This document shows, one piece after another, positions 9,482 to 17,841 of a stretch of DNA of 39,801 nucleotides; position 1 is the stretch's first letter, and every line of letters starts with the position of its first letter. Made by a program: the position numbers and the translations under genes. The notes under the pieces were generated by a model. The model was given only the letters and a program-made list of their open reading frames with translations. It made no database searches and was not told the DNA's origin. The stretch comes from Crocinitomicaceae bacterium (GTDB taxonomy: Bacteria; Bacteroidota; Bacteroidia; Flavobacteriales_D; Crocinitomicaceae): assembly GCA_024643555.1 (NCBI GenBank), contig JAHEMQ010000011.1, positions 1 through 39,801 of the forward strand. The letters run 5' to 3'.

Positions 9482-9843
9482 TCTAATGCTCCTTTAAGTC
9501 TAATGTATAAGAATCCAACAAGAAAGAATCCAACGAACATCAATAAGGCAAGTAGCCCTTCCATTTTTAATTCGTAGAAATTTACTGCGTATGGATAAAA
9601 GAAAATCACCTCAACATCGAACAAGACGAATAAAATGGCAGTCATGAAATAACGAATGGAAACAGGGAAACGCGCATTTCCTTCTGCTTCAATACCACAT
9701 TCAAAGTTCTCGTCCTTGCGGTCGGAATTGATTCTTGGTGTTAGTTTGTGCGTGACAAATAGCGTGAAGATGACAAAGGCTCCCGCAACAATTACCTGTA
9801 AGAGTAAGGGGATGTAATTCACACTGGTAGAAATTTCTTGCAT
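9469..9843 (-). CDS. nuoA: NADH-quinone oxidoreductase subunit A
   Basis: Three-helix membrane subunit of complex I. Seen: a first helix (YIPLLLQVIVAGAFVIFTLF), the conserved loop with FECGIEAEGNARFPVSIRYF, then two more helices (VLFDVEVIFFYPYAV). The first in-frame ATG is at 9891, giving 140 residues with an unusual basic N-terminus; the ATG at 9843 gives 124 residues and matches usual family length, so it is preferred. The promoter at 9912-9941 allows both. It is the first gene of the nuo operon. Confidence 0.94.
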   Translation of the reverse strand: MQEISTSVNYIPLLLQVIVAGAFVIFTLFVTHKLTPRINSDRKDENFECGIEAEGNARFPVSIRYFMTAILFVLFDVEVIFFYPYAVNFYELKMEGLLALLMFVGFFLVGFLYIRLKGALEWEK

Positions 9844-9845
9844 AA

Positions 9846-9899
9846 GAACAATTTTTGTTCGGTTCTTTAAATACCAACAAACCAAGTTCATATTGGTTT
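9846..9899 (-). promoter_or_regulatory. Two inverted repeats in the nuoA leader
   Basis: Two perfect inverted repeats lie between the predicted nuo promoter and the preferred nuoA start. One is AAACCAA (9879-9885) with TTGGTTT (9893-9899), 7-nt loop, containing the upstream ATG. The other is GAACAA (9846-9851) with TTGTTC (9855-9860), 3-nt loop, ending 2 nt before the ATG at 9843. They could form RNA hairpins that affect translation of nuoA. Both are AT-rich, so a chance origin is possible. Confidence 0.3.
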
Positions 9900-9911
9900 G
9901 TTAAAGCGACA

Positions 9912-9941
9912 CAAATTTACTTTTTCCTTTCAATTCCTCAA
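9912..9941 (-). promoter_or_regulatory. Promoter of the nuo operon
   Basis: On the minus strand a TTG (9941-9939) is followed after exactly 19 nt by TAAATTTG (9919-9912). This matches the Bacteroidota primary-sigma consensus TTG-N19-TAnnTTTG in both elements and in spacing. Transcription would start near 9907, upstream of both possible nuoA start codons. Confidence 0.7.
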
Positions 9942-9962
9942 TGAAAATGTGCATAAAAAGGC

Positions 9963-9994
9963 AAAAAAAAAGCCCTCTCAATATGAGAAGGCTC
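9963..9994 (-). terminator. Rho-independent terminator after the 10025-10882 gene
   Basis: Read on the minus strand, a 10-bp stem (AGCCTTCTCA with TGAGAGGGCT, one G-U pair) closes a 3-nt loop and is followed by eight or more T residues. It lies about 30 nt past the stop of the outer-membrane protein gene and just upstream of the nuo promoter, so it insulates the nuo operon from that gene. Confidence 0.85.
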
Positions 9995-10024
9995 TAATTT
10001 AGAATGATTATGGAAAAGGATTCC

Positions 10025-10882
10025 TTAGATTTTGATGCGAAGTCCAAGTGCGGAGTTCATTCCTGGACTAAAGTTCGTTCCAATTCCACTGATCGAATTG
10101 ATATTTAAACTTGGTCGCGCTTCGAGGTACAGATGGAAAGGCATCCAAAATGAACGTTTTTTGCCAATACCGAAGTCAACACCCATTGGGATGTACAAAG
10201 ATGCTCCCAATGAATTTTTGTTTTTAAACGATTCACTCGTTCCTGATCCGTAGTTGTTGTAGTTGTTTCCTGGTCCTTGGTAATATCCAACACCACTAGA
10301 ATACTCCCAATAACGAATGTCCGTATTCGCTCGGTAACTCATTCCAAGGGAAGCGCCAAGTCCTGCATGTAAAGACCAACGTTTCTCTGGGAACATGCGG
10401 AAAATCATGGCTCCGTCTAAGCGAATTTGCTGGTTGGAATAGGTCATGTCATACGATTTGGTATGAGTCGTATCAATAAATGTTTGTTGACCAGTTTGAG
10501 AGGAAGTAAGGGTATCGTATGCGGCCGTTTCGGAAAATGACCCATGTGCGGACAATGCTCCGAAATTACCAATGTGTGAAATTCCTACTCGGAAAGTTAC
10601 CTTTGGCATTTTTGCACATTGCAATCCCAATTGCAAGCTGTAGGAAGAGGATTGGTACATGCCAGGTGAGTTGAAACTAGGATAGCCATATGTTTGGAAC
10701 TGACTAAAATCTTTTGTCAAAATGGTCGAACTTGGAGCAAGAACTTTAAAATCTGCTATGCTTCCTTGCTGCAGTCCACCATTTCCTGATCCACTAGAAA
10801 TGTGAAATTCGCTAATTTTTAAGTTTTGTGAAAAGGCAGCGCCGCTGATAATAAAGGCGGCAATGAGTGTCATTTTTTTCAT
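10025..10882 (-). CDS. Putative outer-membrane beta-barrel protein
   Basis: 285-residue protein of unknown function. A signal peptide is clear (MKKMTLIAAFIISGAAFSQN, cleavage near residue 18). The rest alternates short hydrophobic and polar stretches typical of beta-strands (for example LQLGLQCAKMPKVTFRVGISH, given here in part, and RWSLHAGLGASLGMSY), with Asn/Tyr/Gly-rich loops around residues 205-220. It ends in a strand with a charged tail (MNSALGLRIKI), as barrel proteins do. Its own terminator follows at 9963-9994. The preceding peptidase gene is on the same strand 39 nt away, so the two may be co-transcribed. Exact function cannot be told. Confidence 0.75.
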   Translation of the reverse strand: MKKMTLIAAFIISGAAFSQNLKISEFHISSGSGNGGLQQGSIADFKVLAPSSTILTKDFSQFQTYGYPSFNSPGMYQSSSYSLQLGLQCAKMPKVTFRVGISHIGNFGALSAHGSFSETAAYDTLTSSQTGQQTFIDTTHTKSYDMTYSNQQIRLDGAMIFRMFPEKRWSLHAGLGASLGMSYRANTDIRYWEYSSGVGYYQGPGNNYNNYGSGTSESFKNKNSLGASLYIPMGVDFGIGKKRSFWMPFHLYLEARPSLNINSISGIGTNFSPGMNSALGLRIKI

Positions 10883-10921
10883 TTCATTTTATGATTTAAA
10901 TTGTATGCTAAAACGTATCCC

Positions 10922-12886
10922 TTACTTTTTTATTTCATGTAACATGGTTTTTCTTTCACCCGTTGGAAACAAGAAACTAATGATATACGTTCCATTGCTC
11001 AGGTTATTTAGACGAATGCTTTCAAAATTGGTTACAACTTGTGTCATTATTGTTTTTCCACTCATGTCCATTACACTCATGTTAAAAGATCCAGCAGGTC
11101 CATTCGAAAGTGTGATGTCGCCATTACTCGGATTCGGATAAATACTGAGGTTTTTCAATGGCTTACTTGTTTCTATTCCCAATAACAAGGAAGGATCTTG
11201 ACTGATGGTTCCCACTTTATTTATAATCCAATTATTCGGGTCTATGGTAAGGGTTCCGATGATTGTCCCTAAATTATATAAGCTGAATTGATCTTGGTTG
11301 GATTGTATGTCAAAGCGTACAATGGTATCCGCTTGACCTTGACGAAGGAATCGAATGTCAATTGGATTTGTAAATGTGGGTGTCACATTGGGCATCGATG
11401 ACGTGTGTGAAATTTCCAAAGCGACATCATTTCCAATTTGATTCCATTTTACGGAATAGGTGGGATATCCTTCACCAAAATACCATTGATTGAAAAATGG
11501 AGTGAAATTCACAGAAGTGTAATTCTCCATGAATTGTTTGAATGTAATTCCTGTAGCGGTACTATCTTTATAGGCTACTTGAAATGCACGCAAGGCATTG
11601 AAAAAGAGGGAGTCATCTTGAACTAAATAGCGCATGGAATGGATGATTCCAGACCCTTTGTCGTAGGTTAATCGTCCATCGAAAATGCGACTTTCATTCA
11701 GGCTGTCCAACACCCAAACACTTCCTCCTGGTTGATTCATGATGCTGTTGTGAACTTGTTGCATTTTTGGACCTTCTTGACCAGGGTACAAATGTTCTAG
11801 CATCAAGTATTCACTGTAGGACGCAAATCCTTCGTTTAACCAAATGTCGCACCAAGAAGCACAAGTCACATTATCACCCCACCATTGATGTGCGAGTTCA
11901 TGTGAGGTAAGGGACTTTTCGAAGAATCCTTGCGTTGTCATGGTTTGATGTTCCATTCCACCTGAAATCGGTGCCATGCAATGTCCATATTTTTCATCTT
12001 CAAAGGGATAAGGTCCATATAGGTCGTAATACAATTCGATAAATGCTGCCGTTTCATCTATGTCCGCTTGAAAATTGGGTAATGTTCCTGGGTTATCATA
12101 AATGTAGTTTTGAATCAAAATGGGATTTGGCGCTCCCACTGGATTGGCGTAGACGTTGTACTCAACATATTTTGCAACAGAAACGGAGATTAAATAATAA
12201 TCAATGGGATGACGGTGTTTCCAATCGTAGCGCGTGAAGCCGTTTCCTAAGGGTGTCACATGTTCTAATAATCCGTTTGAGCCTGCTTTACAAGAATCCG
12301 GAACAGTGATTGATACGGCACAGGAATCGGCTTTGTCTGTTAAACTTTGTTTACAGGGAAACCACTCAAAGGCAGAAAAAGGTTCTGACAATGACCAGAC
12401 TACTTTGTTTCCCCAAGATGGAGAAGCAGCAGCTGTCATACCACTTCCACCCAAAGGATTGGATTGTGCTGTTGGTGGCGTTCCATTGTAGTCGACGTCG
12501 ATGATGAAGGATTGATTTGCTTGCGCATTCACTGGTACTTTAACAGCACTCAATACACGTGAAAATCCAACAGGAATGTTGTTCACTCTAATTTCGCTAA
12601 TGTCTAGGCTCGAAAATAATTCAAACATTGCACTATCGATGAACTGTTTGGCTTTGGCATGTATGCTTCCAGTTCCACTTACGTGTGTGGAAATATTATT
12701 CATGGTTAAGTCCAACTGGTAAAAATGTACATCGTATTTTTCGGTTTCTGCTATTTGTGCGACTGTTAACGTGGCACTTTTTGTTTGTGAAATGCGATGA
12801 TCGCGTTTGGAACAATGAATTGCCGTTTCTTGTGCGTATAGGTTCCATACGGAACAGGAAAGAATAAAAATGAAAAGTGCTTTCAT
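10922..12886 (-). CDS. Secreted M1-family zinc metallopeptidase with T9SS C-terminal sorting domain
   Basis: 654-residue aminopeptidase-like enzyme. A signal peptide (MKALFIFILSCSVWNLYAQ) is followed by the M1 N-terminal beta domain, then the catalytic domain: exopeptidase motif GGMEH (309-313), zinc motif HELAHQWWGD with H329, catalytic E330 and H333, and the third ligand E352 in NEGFASY. The last 75 residues form a type A T9SS sorting domain, with SIYPNPSNGDITL and a final strand run (NGTYIISFLF) before a basic tail. The protein is therefore predicted to be exported and anchored at, or released from, the cell surface to trim peptides. The M1 C-terminal helical domain is lacking, as in many short bacterial M1 enzymes. 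Sequence shows fold and motifs; surface location is inferred. Confidence 0.92.
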   Translation of the reverse strand: MKALFIFILSCSVWNLYAQETAIHCSKRDHRISQTKSATLTVAQIAETEKYDVHFYQLDLTMNNISTHVSGTGSIHAKAKQFIDSAMFELFSSLDISEIRVNNIPVGFSRVLSAVKVPVNAQANQSFIIDVDYNGTPPTAQSNPLGGSGMTAAASPSWGNKVVWSLSEPFSAFEWFPCKQSLTDKADSCAVSITVPDSCKAGSNGLLEHVTPLGNGFTRYDWKHRHPIDYYLISVSVAKYVEYNVYANPVGAPNPILIQNYIYDNPGTLPNFQADIDETAAFIELYYDLYGPYPFEDEKYGHCMAPISGGMEHQTMTTQGFFEKSLTSHELAHQWWGDNVTCASWCDIWLNEGFASYSEYLMLEHLYPGQEGPKMQQVHNSIMNQPGGSVWVLDSLNESRIFDGRLTYDKGSGIIHSMRYLVQDDSLFFNALRAFQVAYKDSTATGITFKQFMENYTSVNFTPFFNQWYFGEGYPTYSVKWNQIGNDVALEISHTSSMPNVTPTFTNPIDIRFLRQGQADTIVRFDIQSNQDQFSLYNLGTIIGTLTIDPNNWIINKVGTISQDPSLLLGIETSKPLKNLSIYPNPSNGDITLSNGPAGSFNMSVMDMSGKTIMTQVVTNFESIRLNNLSNGTYIISFLFPTGERKTMLHEIKK

Positions 12887-13012
12887 AGAAAGGTATTATT
12901 TGGAACAATAAAAGTAATTGAATTCAATCTTGAAAGGTGAACCCCATCGTATTTTTTATGAAAATCATCTGGATGATACTTGTTAATTTGGTGTTAAACC
13001 TCCTTTTTTCAT

Positions 13013-13042
13013 TTGCTTTACCATCGAATTACCATACATTTG
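13013..13042 (+). promoter_or_regulatory. Promoter of the metal-efflux operon
   Basis: TTG at 13013-13015, a 19-nt spacer, and TACATTTG at 13035-13042 match the Bacteroidota TTG-N19-TAnnTTTG consensus exactly. The -7 box ends only 4 nt before the ATG at 13047, so the transcript would begin on or next to that codon. Either it is leaderless, or translation starts at a later in-frame ATG (13065 or 13071). Confidence 0.65.
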
Positions 13043-13046
13043 CGTC

Positions 13047-13436
13047 ATGAGATGGATTAGCTTCATGTTAATGCTATATTTTGCACTGTTATCCATGGCC
13101 CCTAATTGGCAAGGAGTACAGTTGTTGAATGCTTCTGCATTTTTGGAACATTATCAAGATTATCAGGCTAAATCCAATGAAGGAACGATTTTCACATTCA
13201 TTCAAGAACATTATTTCAACAAAGTTCAAGATTTCGATAAAGAACACGAAAAATTACCATTCAAATCTACCGTTCAAGTAGCTGCCGTTTATTTCACTGA
13301 AAAATTTGAGGTTCCAACACCAGTCGTACAAATGAACGAAGAACTAATGATTGGAGGAAATCGAAACAATGGCAAATTGGATGCATTCATTTCGAATGAT
13401 TTTCATTCCATCTGGCAACCGCCTCAATTGGGTTAA
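13047..13436 (+). CDS. Small secreted protein at the head of a metal-efflux operon
   Basis: 129-residue protein with an N-terminal signal-peptide-like stretch (MRWISFMLMLYFALLSMA). The mature part has scattered histidines and acids: HYQDYQ near residue 30, HYF near 52 and DKEHEKLPFKS near 62-72, followed by beta-like segments and a C-terminal WQPPQ. Small secreted proteins of this kind, with a histidine-acid-LPFK motif, are recalled from the front of RND metal-efflux operons in Bacteroidota; no function is known to me. A periplasmic metal-binding or sensing role is an inference from position and residues. The pump gene follows 56 nt downstream on the same strand. The start is uncertain because the promoter -7 box nearly touches the first ATG. 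Confidence 0.75.
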   Translation: MRWISFMLMLYFALLSMAPNWQGVQLLNASAFLEHYQDYQAKSNEGTIFTFIQEHYFNKVQDFDKEHEKLPFKSTVQVAAVYFTEKFEVPTPVVQMNEELMIGGNRNNGKLDAFISNDFHSIWQPPQLG

Positions 13437-13492
13437 TGACATCTGCAGCTCAGTCTGCTTCTCATTTTCATTGACCTTTTCATTTATTTTTT

Positions 13493-16400
13493 ATGTTAAA
13501 TCGAATCATTCATTGGTCGATTCACAACAAATTAATTGTTGCTGTATTGACGCTAGGAATCATCACGTGGGGAGTTTTTTCACTCTCGAATTTACCCATT
13601 GATGCCGTTCCAGATATTACAAACAATCAAGTTCAAATTGTCACGGTTTCACCTTCTTCGGGAGCGGAGGACATTGAACGTTTCGTCACTTTTCCCGTTG
13701 AACAATCGATGGCAACGACACCTGGAATTGAAGAAATTCGTTCCTTTAGCCGTTTCGGCTTGAGCGTTGTAACGATTGTGTTCAACGAAGACACCGATAT
13801 TTATTGGGCGCGTCAACAAGTTTTGGAGAGACTATCCGATGCAAAAGCTTCCATTCCTCCTGGATATGGGGATCCTTTTTTAGCTCCGTTAAGTACGGGA
13901 CTTGGAGAAATCTATCAATATACCTTAAAGGCCAAGTCAGGATTTGAAAAGAAATTTACTCCGACGGAATTACGCACCATTCAAGATTGGGTAATTCGTC
14001 GACAACTGCTTGGCGTCAAAGGTGTGGCAGATGTGAGTGGTTTTGGCGGAAACTTGAAAACCTATGAAATTGCCATTGATCCATTTTTATTGAAGTCGAA
14101 TGGGATAACGGTCACTGATATTTTTCAAGCCATTGAACGAAACAATCAAAATACCGGGGGTGCCTATATTGAACGAAATTCCATGACGACTTACATTCGC
14201 ACAGAGGGACTGATAGGGAATTTAACGGACATTGAAAATATTCAGGTAAAACACACTGAATCCTCCATGCCAGTCTTTATTCGGGATGTGGCCAAAGTAC
14301 ACTATGGAGCGGCAGTTCGATATGGCGCCCTAACATATAACACAGAGGGTGAAGCCGTGGGTGGAATTGTGCTCATGTTAAAAGGAGCAAATTCTTCTGA
14401 AGTCATTCACCTTGTGAAAGAAAAAATGGCTCAAATCGAATCAAACTTACCGGATGGAGTAGAATTAAATGTCTACTTGGATCGAACAAATTTGGTTGAT
14501 CGCGCAATTACAACAGTGACGAATAACCTGATGGAAGGAGCTTTAATTGTGATTTTCGTACTGGTATTGTTGTTAGGGAATTTACGGGCTGGACTTATCG
14601 TTGCTTCCGTGATTCCTTTGGCGATGCTCATCGCCATTTCCTTAATGAATGTCTTTGGTGTTTCGGGAAATTTAATGAGTTTGGGAGCCTTGGATTTTGG
14701 ACTCATCATCGACGGGGCAGTAATCATAGTTGAATCTACATTGCACGTGTTGTATCACCGTGGAAACGGGCAGTTGACGCAAAAGGACATGGATTTTCAA
14801 GTATATGAATCAGCTTCAAAATTTAGCAAAAGCGCAGTGTTTGGACAAATCATTATCCTCGTGGTGTATTTACCCATATTAGCTTTGGTAGGAGTAGAGG
14901 GGAAAATGTTTAAACCAATGGCGCAAACGGTCATCTTTGCGATACTCGGAGCCTTGGTGCTTTCATTGACGTATGTCCCGATGATTTCATCCATTTTCTT
15001 GTCCAAGAAAATCAATACGAAAGTCACATTCAGCGACCGAATGGTCAATGCCATCCGTGCCAGATACACTCCAACACTACAAACCTTGTTGCGAAAACAA
15101 AAATTGGTTTTGTCACTCATCGGTGTCCTATTTATCTTAAGTATTTTTGCTTTTAAACAACTTGGTGCTGAGTTTATTCCATCCTTGGATGAAGGTGATT
15201 TCGCAGTGGAAACGAGGTTGATGACAGGGACAAGCTTAACAAAAACCATTGAGGCGACAGGAAAGGCATCGCAGATTTTGTTGTCTAATTTCCCGGAAAT
15301 CAAAACAGTGGTAGGTAAAATCGGAACGGCAGAAATCCCTACAGATCCGATGCCAATGGAGGCCTGTGATTTGATGATTATTTTAAAAGACAAGTCAGAT
15401 TGGACTTCTGCGCATACGAAAGAAGAATTAGCGAATAAAATGCAGGCGAAATTGGAGGAAAGTTTACCGAATGTTTCGTTTGGATTCCAACAACCGATTC
15501 AAATGCGATTTAATGAGTTGATGACCGGAGCGAAACAAGATGTGGTGGTGAAAATTTACGGAGAGGATTTCGAAAAATTAGCGAAATATTCCAAGCAAAT
15601 AGGATCCATTGCTTCCAAGATTCAAGGAGTGCAAGATGTATATGTAGAGGAAATGAGTGGTTTGCCTCAAATGATTGTGTCCTATGACCGTGAAGCATTG
15701 GCAAAATACGGCGTTTCACTAGATGAGGTGAATCGAGTGGTGAATTTGGGATTTGCAGGACAAGCCTCGGGATTTGTATTCGAAGGCGAAAAACGCTTTG
15801 AACTTGTGGTCAAATTGAAACCGGAATTCCGCGATAACATTACCGATTTAAGTCAGCTTTTTATTGGAAATGATGCCGGACAAGAAATTCCGATTTCTGA
15901 GTTGGCACAAATTTCCCTTAAGAATGGACCAAATCAAATTCAACGCGATGATGCCAAACGTCGTATTTTGGTTGGATTCAATGTGCGTGGTCGCGATGTT
16001 GAAAGCATTGTAAAAGAATTGGAAGGTGAAATGAAGAAGAAAGTCCAGTTCGATACAGGGTATTTCCCGAAAATCGGTGGAACCTTTGAGAATTTGATTC
16101 ATGCCCGTGATCGGTTGATGATTGCCGTACCTGTTTCCTTGTTGCTGATATTCTTTTTATTGTACTTAACGTTTCAATCTGTGAAACAAGCGGCACTGAT
16201 TTTCTCTGCCATTCCCTTGGCGTCGATTGGAGGGATTTATGCGTTGTTTTTTAGAGATATGCCGTTCTCCATTTCTGCCGGAGTTGGATTCATCGCCTTA
16301 TTTGGAGTGGCCGTGCTCAATGGAATTGTACTGATTGCAGAATTCAATTCACTGAAGAAAAGTGGACTTCCCTTGATGATGGTCGTGATTCGTGGTACAG

Positions 16401-17830
16401 CTTCTCGATTGAGACCTGTTCTACTAACCGCCGCTGTTGCTTCACTCGGATTCCTTCCAATGGCACTTTCTCATGGAAGTGGGGCGGAAGTACAGAAGCC
16501 CTTGGCGACTGTGGTGATTGGCGGATTAATCAGTGCGACCTTATTGACTTTGTTTATTTTACCAATCTTATACGTGATTTTTGAAAAACCTTTGAGAAGA
16601 AGGAAACGAAAAAATGCCACCTTGTTGATTTTGCTGATGTGCAGCATTCCGAATCTTTTTGGACAGCAAAACTTGAATTACGAAAAGGCTGTTCAAGTCA
16701 TGACAGAACGAAATGGTCAATACAAAGCTGCTTTGATGGAGCAAGGAAAACAGGAACTCATCGGTAAATCGAATGCGGTGATTCCTTCCACTACAATAAA
16801 CGGTATGGTAGGTCAATACAATTCCTACTATAAAAAGGACAATAACATCACGATCAATCAAACCATTCCTTTTCCGACGACCTTTCGAGAGGAAAAAGAA
16901 TTAGGGGTTGAAAAAGGGAAATTGGCCCAGATTGAGTCCTTACTTTTGTTGCGTGATTTGGAACAACAATTGGCCTTGTCTTTTGATCAATACGCTTATT
17001 TTCTGTCGCAAATTAATTACCTCAAAGGATTGGATAGTTCCTTTCAGCAATTGGAAGAAAAATCAAAGGTACGTTTGGAATTGCAGGACATCAGTCGCTT
17101 GGATTATTCCTTGGTGCAAACAAAACGAATGCGTTTAGCGAATGACATCACTTTATTGGAGTCACAGTTACGAGGTGAGAAACGAAAAATCGCAACATTG
17201 TTGAATGTGGAAGAGTCGTCGTTTTCCCTGGAAGAATCAAATTACCAAGTGAACTTAAATTCCAGTCAAGTGACAGATGTGAATAATCATCCTCTGATGC
17301 AATGGTATCAGCAGCAAAATGACATCTATTTGCACGAAAAACAGTTGAATCTATCACGCCAATTGCCAGAATTCAACTTGGGCTATTTTAATCAAACGCT
17401 TGTTGGTGTGCAAAATGTAAACGGTGTGGATACAAAATTTACGCAAGCGAACCGTTTTCAAGGATACATGTTTGGAACAAATGTCCCATTGTTTTGGGGT
17501 TCCTACAAAAACCGTAATCAAGTGACGGCTTTGTCGATGCAGCAAAATGAAATGGAGTCTGAACAAAGCAAACAAGCCATGCAACGAACATTGATTCAGT
17601 TAAATGAACGATTAGCGCTGTTGTCGGTTAGTTTGGATAAACTAGGCGGACAATTAACGAAGGAACTTCGTTTTCTAAGCGAAGATGCCAAAGTGAAATT
17701 TGAAGTTGGTGAAATTTCCTTCATTGAATACTTACAAATACAACAACAACGAAGCGAATTGGAATTAACTTATTTGCAATTAATCAATCAGTATAATCAA
17801 ACGAGTATCCAATTGAATTGGTACCGCTAA
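13493..17830 (+). CDS. CusA/CzcA-type heavy-metal RND efflux pump fused to a TolC-like outer-membrane factor
   Basis: A 1445-residue fusion. Residues 1-1034 are a full HME-RND pump with 12 transmembrane helices and two large periplasmic loops. The helix-4 signature D401-FGLIID407-GAVIIVES is of the DFGxxxDGAxxxVE type linked to divalent-ion pumps (CzcA group) rather than the CusA Cu/Ag type, so Co/Zn/Cd/Ni export is favoured. After helix 12 comes a basic patch (RRRKRK, 1035-1040), a hydrophobic segment (1041-1052) and a signal-peptidase-like site near LFGQQ (1055-1059), which looks like an internal signal peptide. Residues about 1060-1445 are a TolC/OMF domain with long coiled-coil repeats. 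The fusion joins the inner pump and outer channel in one gene; the adaptor is encoded next. CusA-OMF fusions of this size are known in Bacteroidota. No internal stop or in-frame separate start sits at the junction. Confidence 0.95.
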   Translation: MLNRIIHWSIHNKLIVAVLTLGIITWGVFSLSNLPIDAVPDITNNQVQIVTVSPSSGAEDIERFVTFPVEQSMATTPGIEEIRSFSRFGLSVVTIVFNEDTDIYWARQQVLERLSDAKASIPPGYGDPFLAPLSTGLGEIYQYTLKAKSGFEKKFTPTELRTIQDWVIRRQLLGVKGVADVSGFGGNLKTYEIAIDPFLLKSNGITVTDIFQAIERNNQNTGGAYIERNSMTTYIRTEGLIGNLTDIENIQVKHTESSMPVFIRDVAKVHYGAAVRYGALTYNTEGEAVGGIVLMLKGANSSEVIHLVKEKMAQIESNLPDGVELNVYLDRTNLVDRAITTVTNNLMEGALIVIFVLVLLLGNLRAGLIVASVIPLAMLIAISLMNVFGVSGNLMSLGALDFGLIIDGAVIIVESTLHVLYHRGNGQLTQKDMDFQVYESASKFSKSAVFGQIIILVVYLPILALVGVEGKMFKPMAQTVIFAILGALVLSLTYVPMISSIFLSKKINTKVTFSDRMVNAIRARYTPTLQTLLRKQKLVLSLIGVLFILSIFAFKQLGAEFIPSLDEGDFAVETRLMTGTSLTKTIEATGKASQILLSNFPEIKTVVGKIGTAEIPTDPMPMEACDLMIILKDKSDWTSAHTKEELANKMQAKLEESLPNVSFGFQQPIQMRFNELMTGAKQDVVVKIYGEDFEKLAKYSKQIGSIASKIQGVQDVYVEEMSGLPQMIVSYDREALAKYGVSLDEVNRVVNLGFAGQASGFVFEGEKRFELVVKLKPEFRDNITDLSQLFIGNDAGQEIPISELAQISLKNGPNQIQRDDAKRRILVGFNVRGRDVESIVKELEGEMKKKVQFDTGYFPKIGGTFENLIHARDRLMIAVPVSLLLIFFLLYLTFQSVKQAALIFSAIPLASIGGIYALFFRDMPFSISAGVGFIALFGVAVLNGIVLIAEFNSLKKSGLPLMMVVIRGTASRLRPVLLTAAVASLGFLPMALSHGSGAEVQKPLATVVIGGLISATLLTLFILPILYVIFEKPLRRRKRKNATLLILLMCSIPNLFGQQNLNYEKAVQVMTERNGQYKAALMEQGKQELIGKSNAVIPSTTINGMVGQYNSYYKKDNNITINQTIPFPTTFREEKELGVEKGKLAQIESLLLLRDLEQQLALSFDQYAYFLSQINYLKGLDSSFQQLEEKSKVRLELQDISRLDYSLVQTKRMRLANDITLLESQLRGEKRKIATLLNVEESSFSLEESNYQVNLNSSQVTDVNNHPLMQWYQQQNDIYLHEKQLNLSRQLPEFNLGYFNQTLVGVQNVNGVDTKFTQANRFQGYMFGTNVPLFWGSYKNRNQVTALSMQQNEMESEQSKQAMQRTLIQLNERLALLSVSLDKLGGQLTKELRFLSEDAKVKFEVGEISFIEYLQIQQQRSELELTYLQLINQYNQTSIQLNWYR

Positions 17831-17841
17831 CAAATAAAATC

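Noticed and set aside
14797-15393. A 198-codon open frame on the minus strand inside the efflux pump gene
   Set aside because: It lies wholly opposite a confidently identified RND pump, its product has no recognisable motif, and long antisense frames are expected from the codon bias of the real gene.
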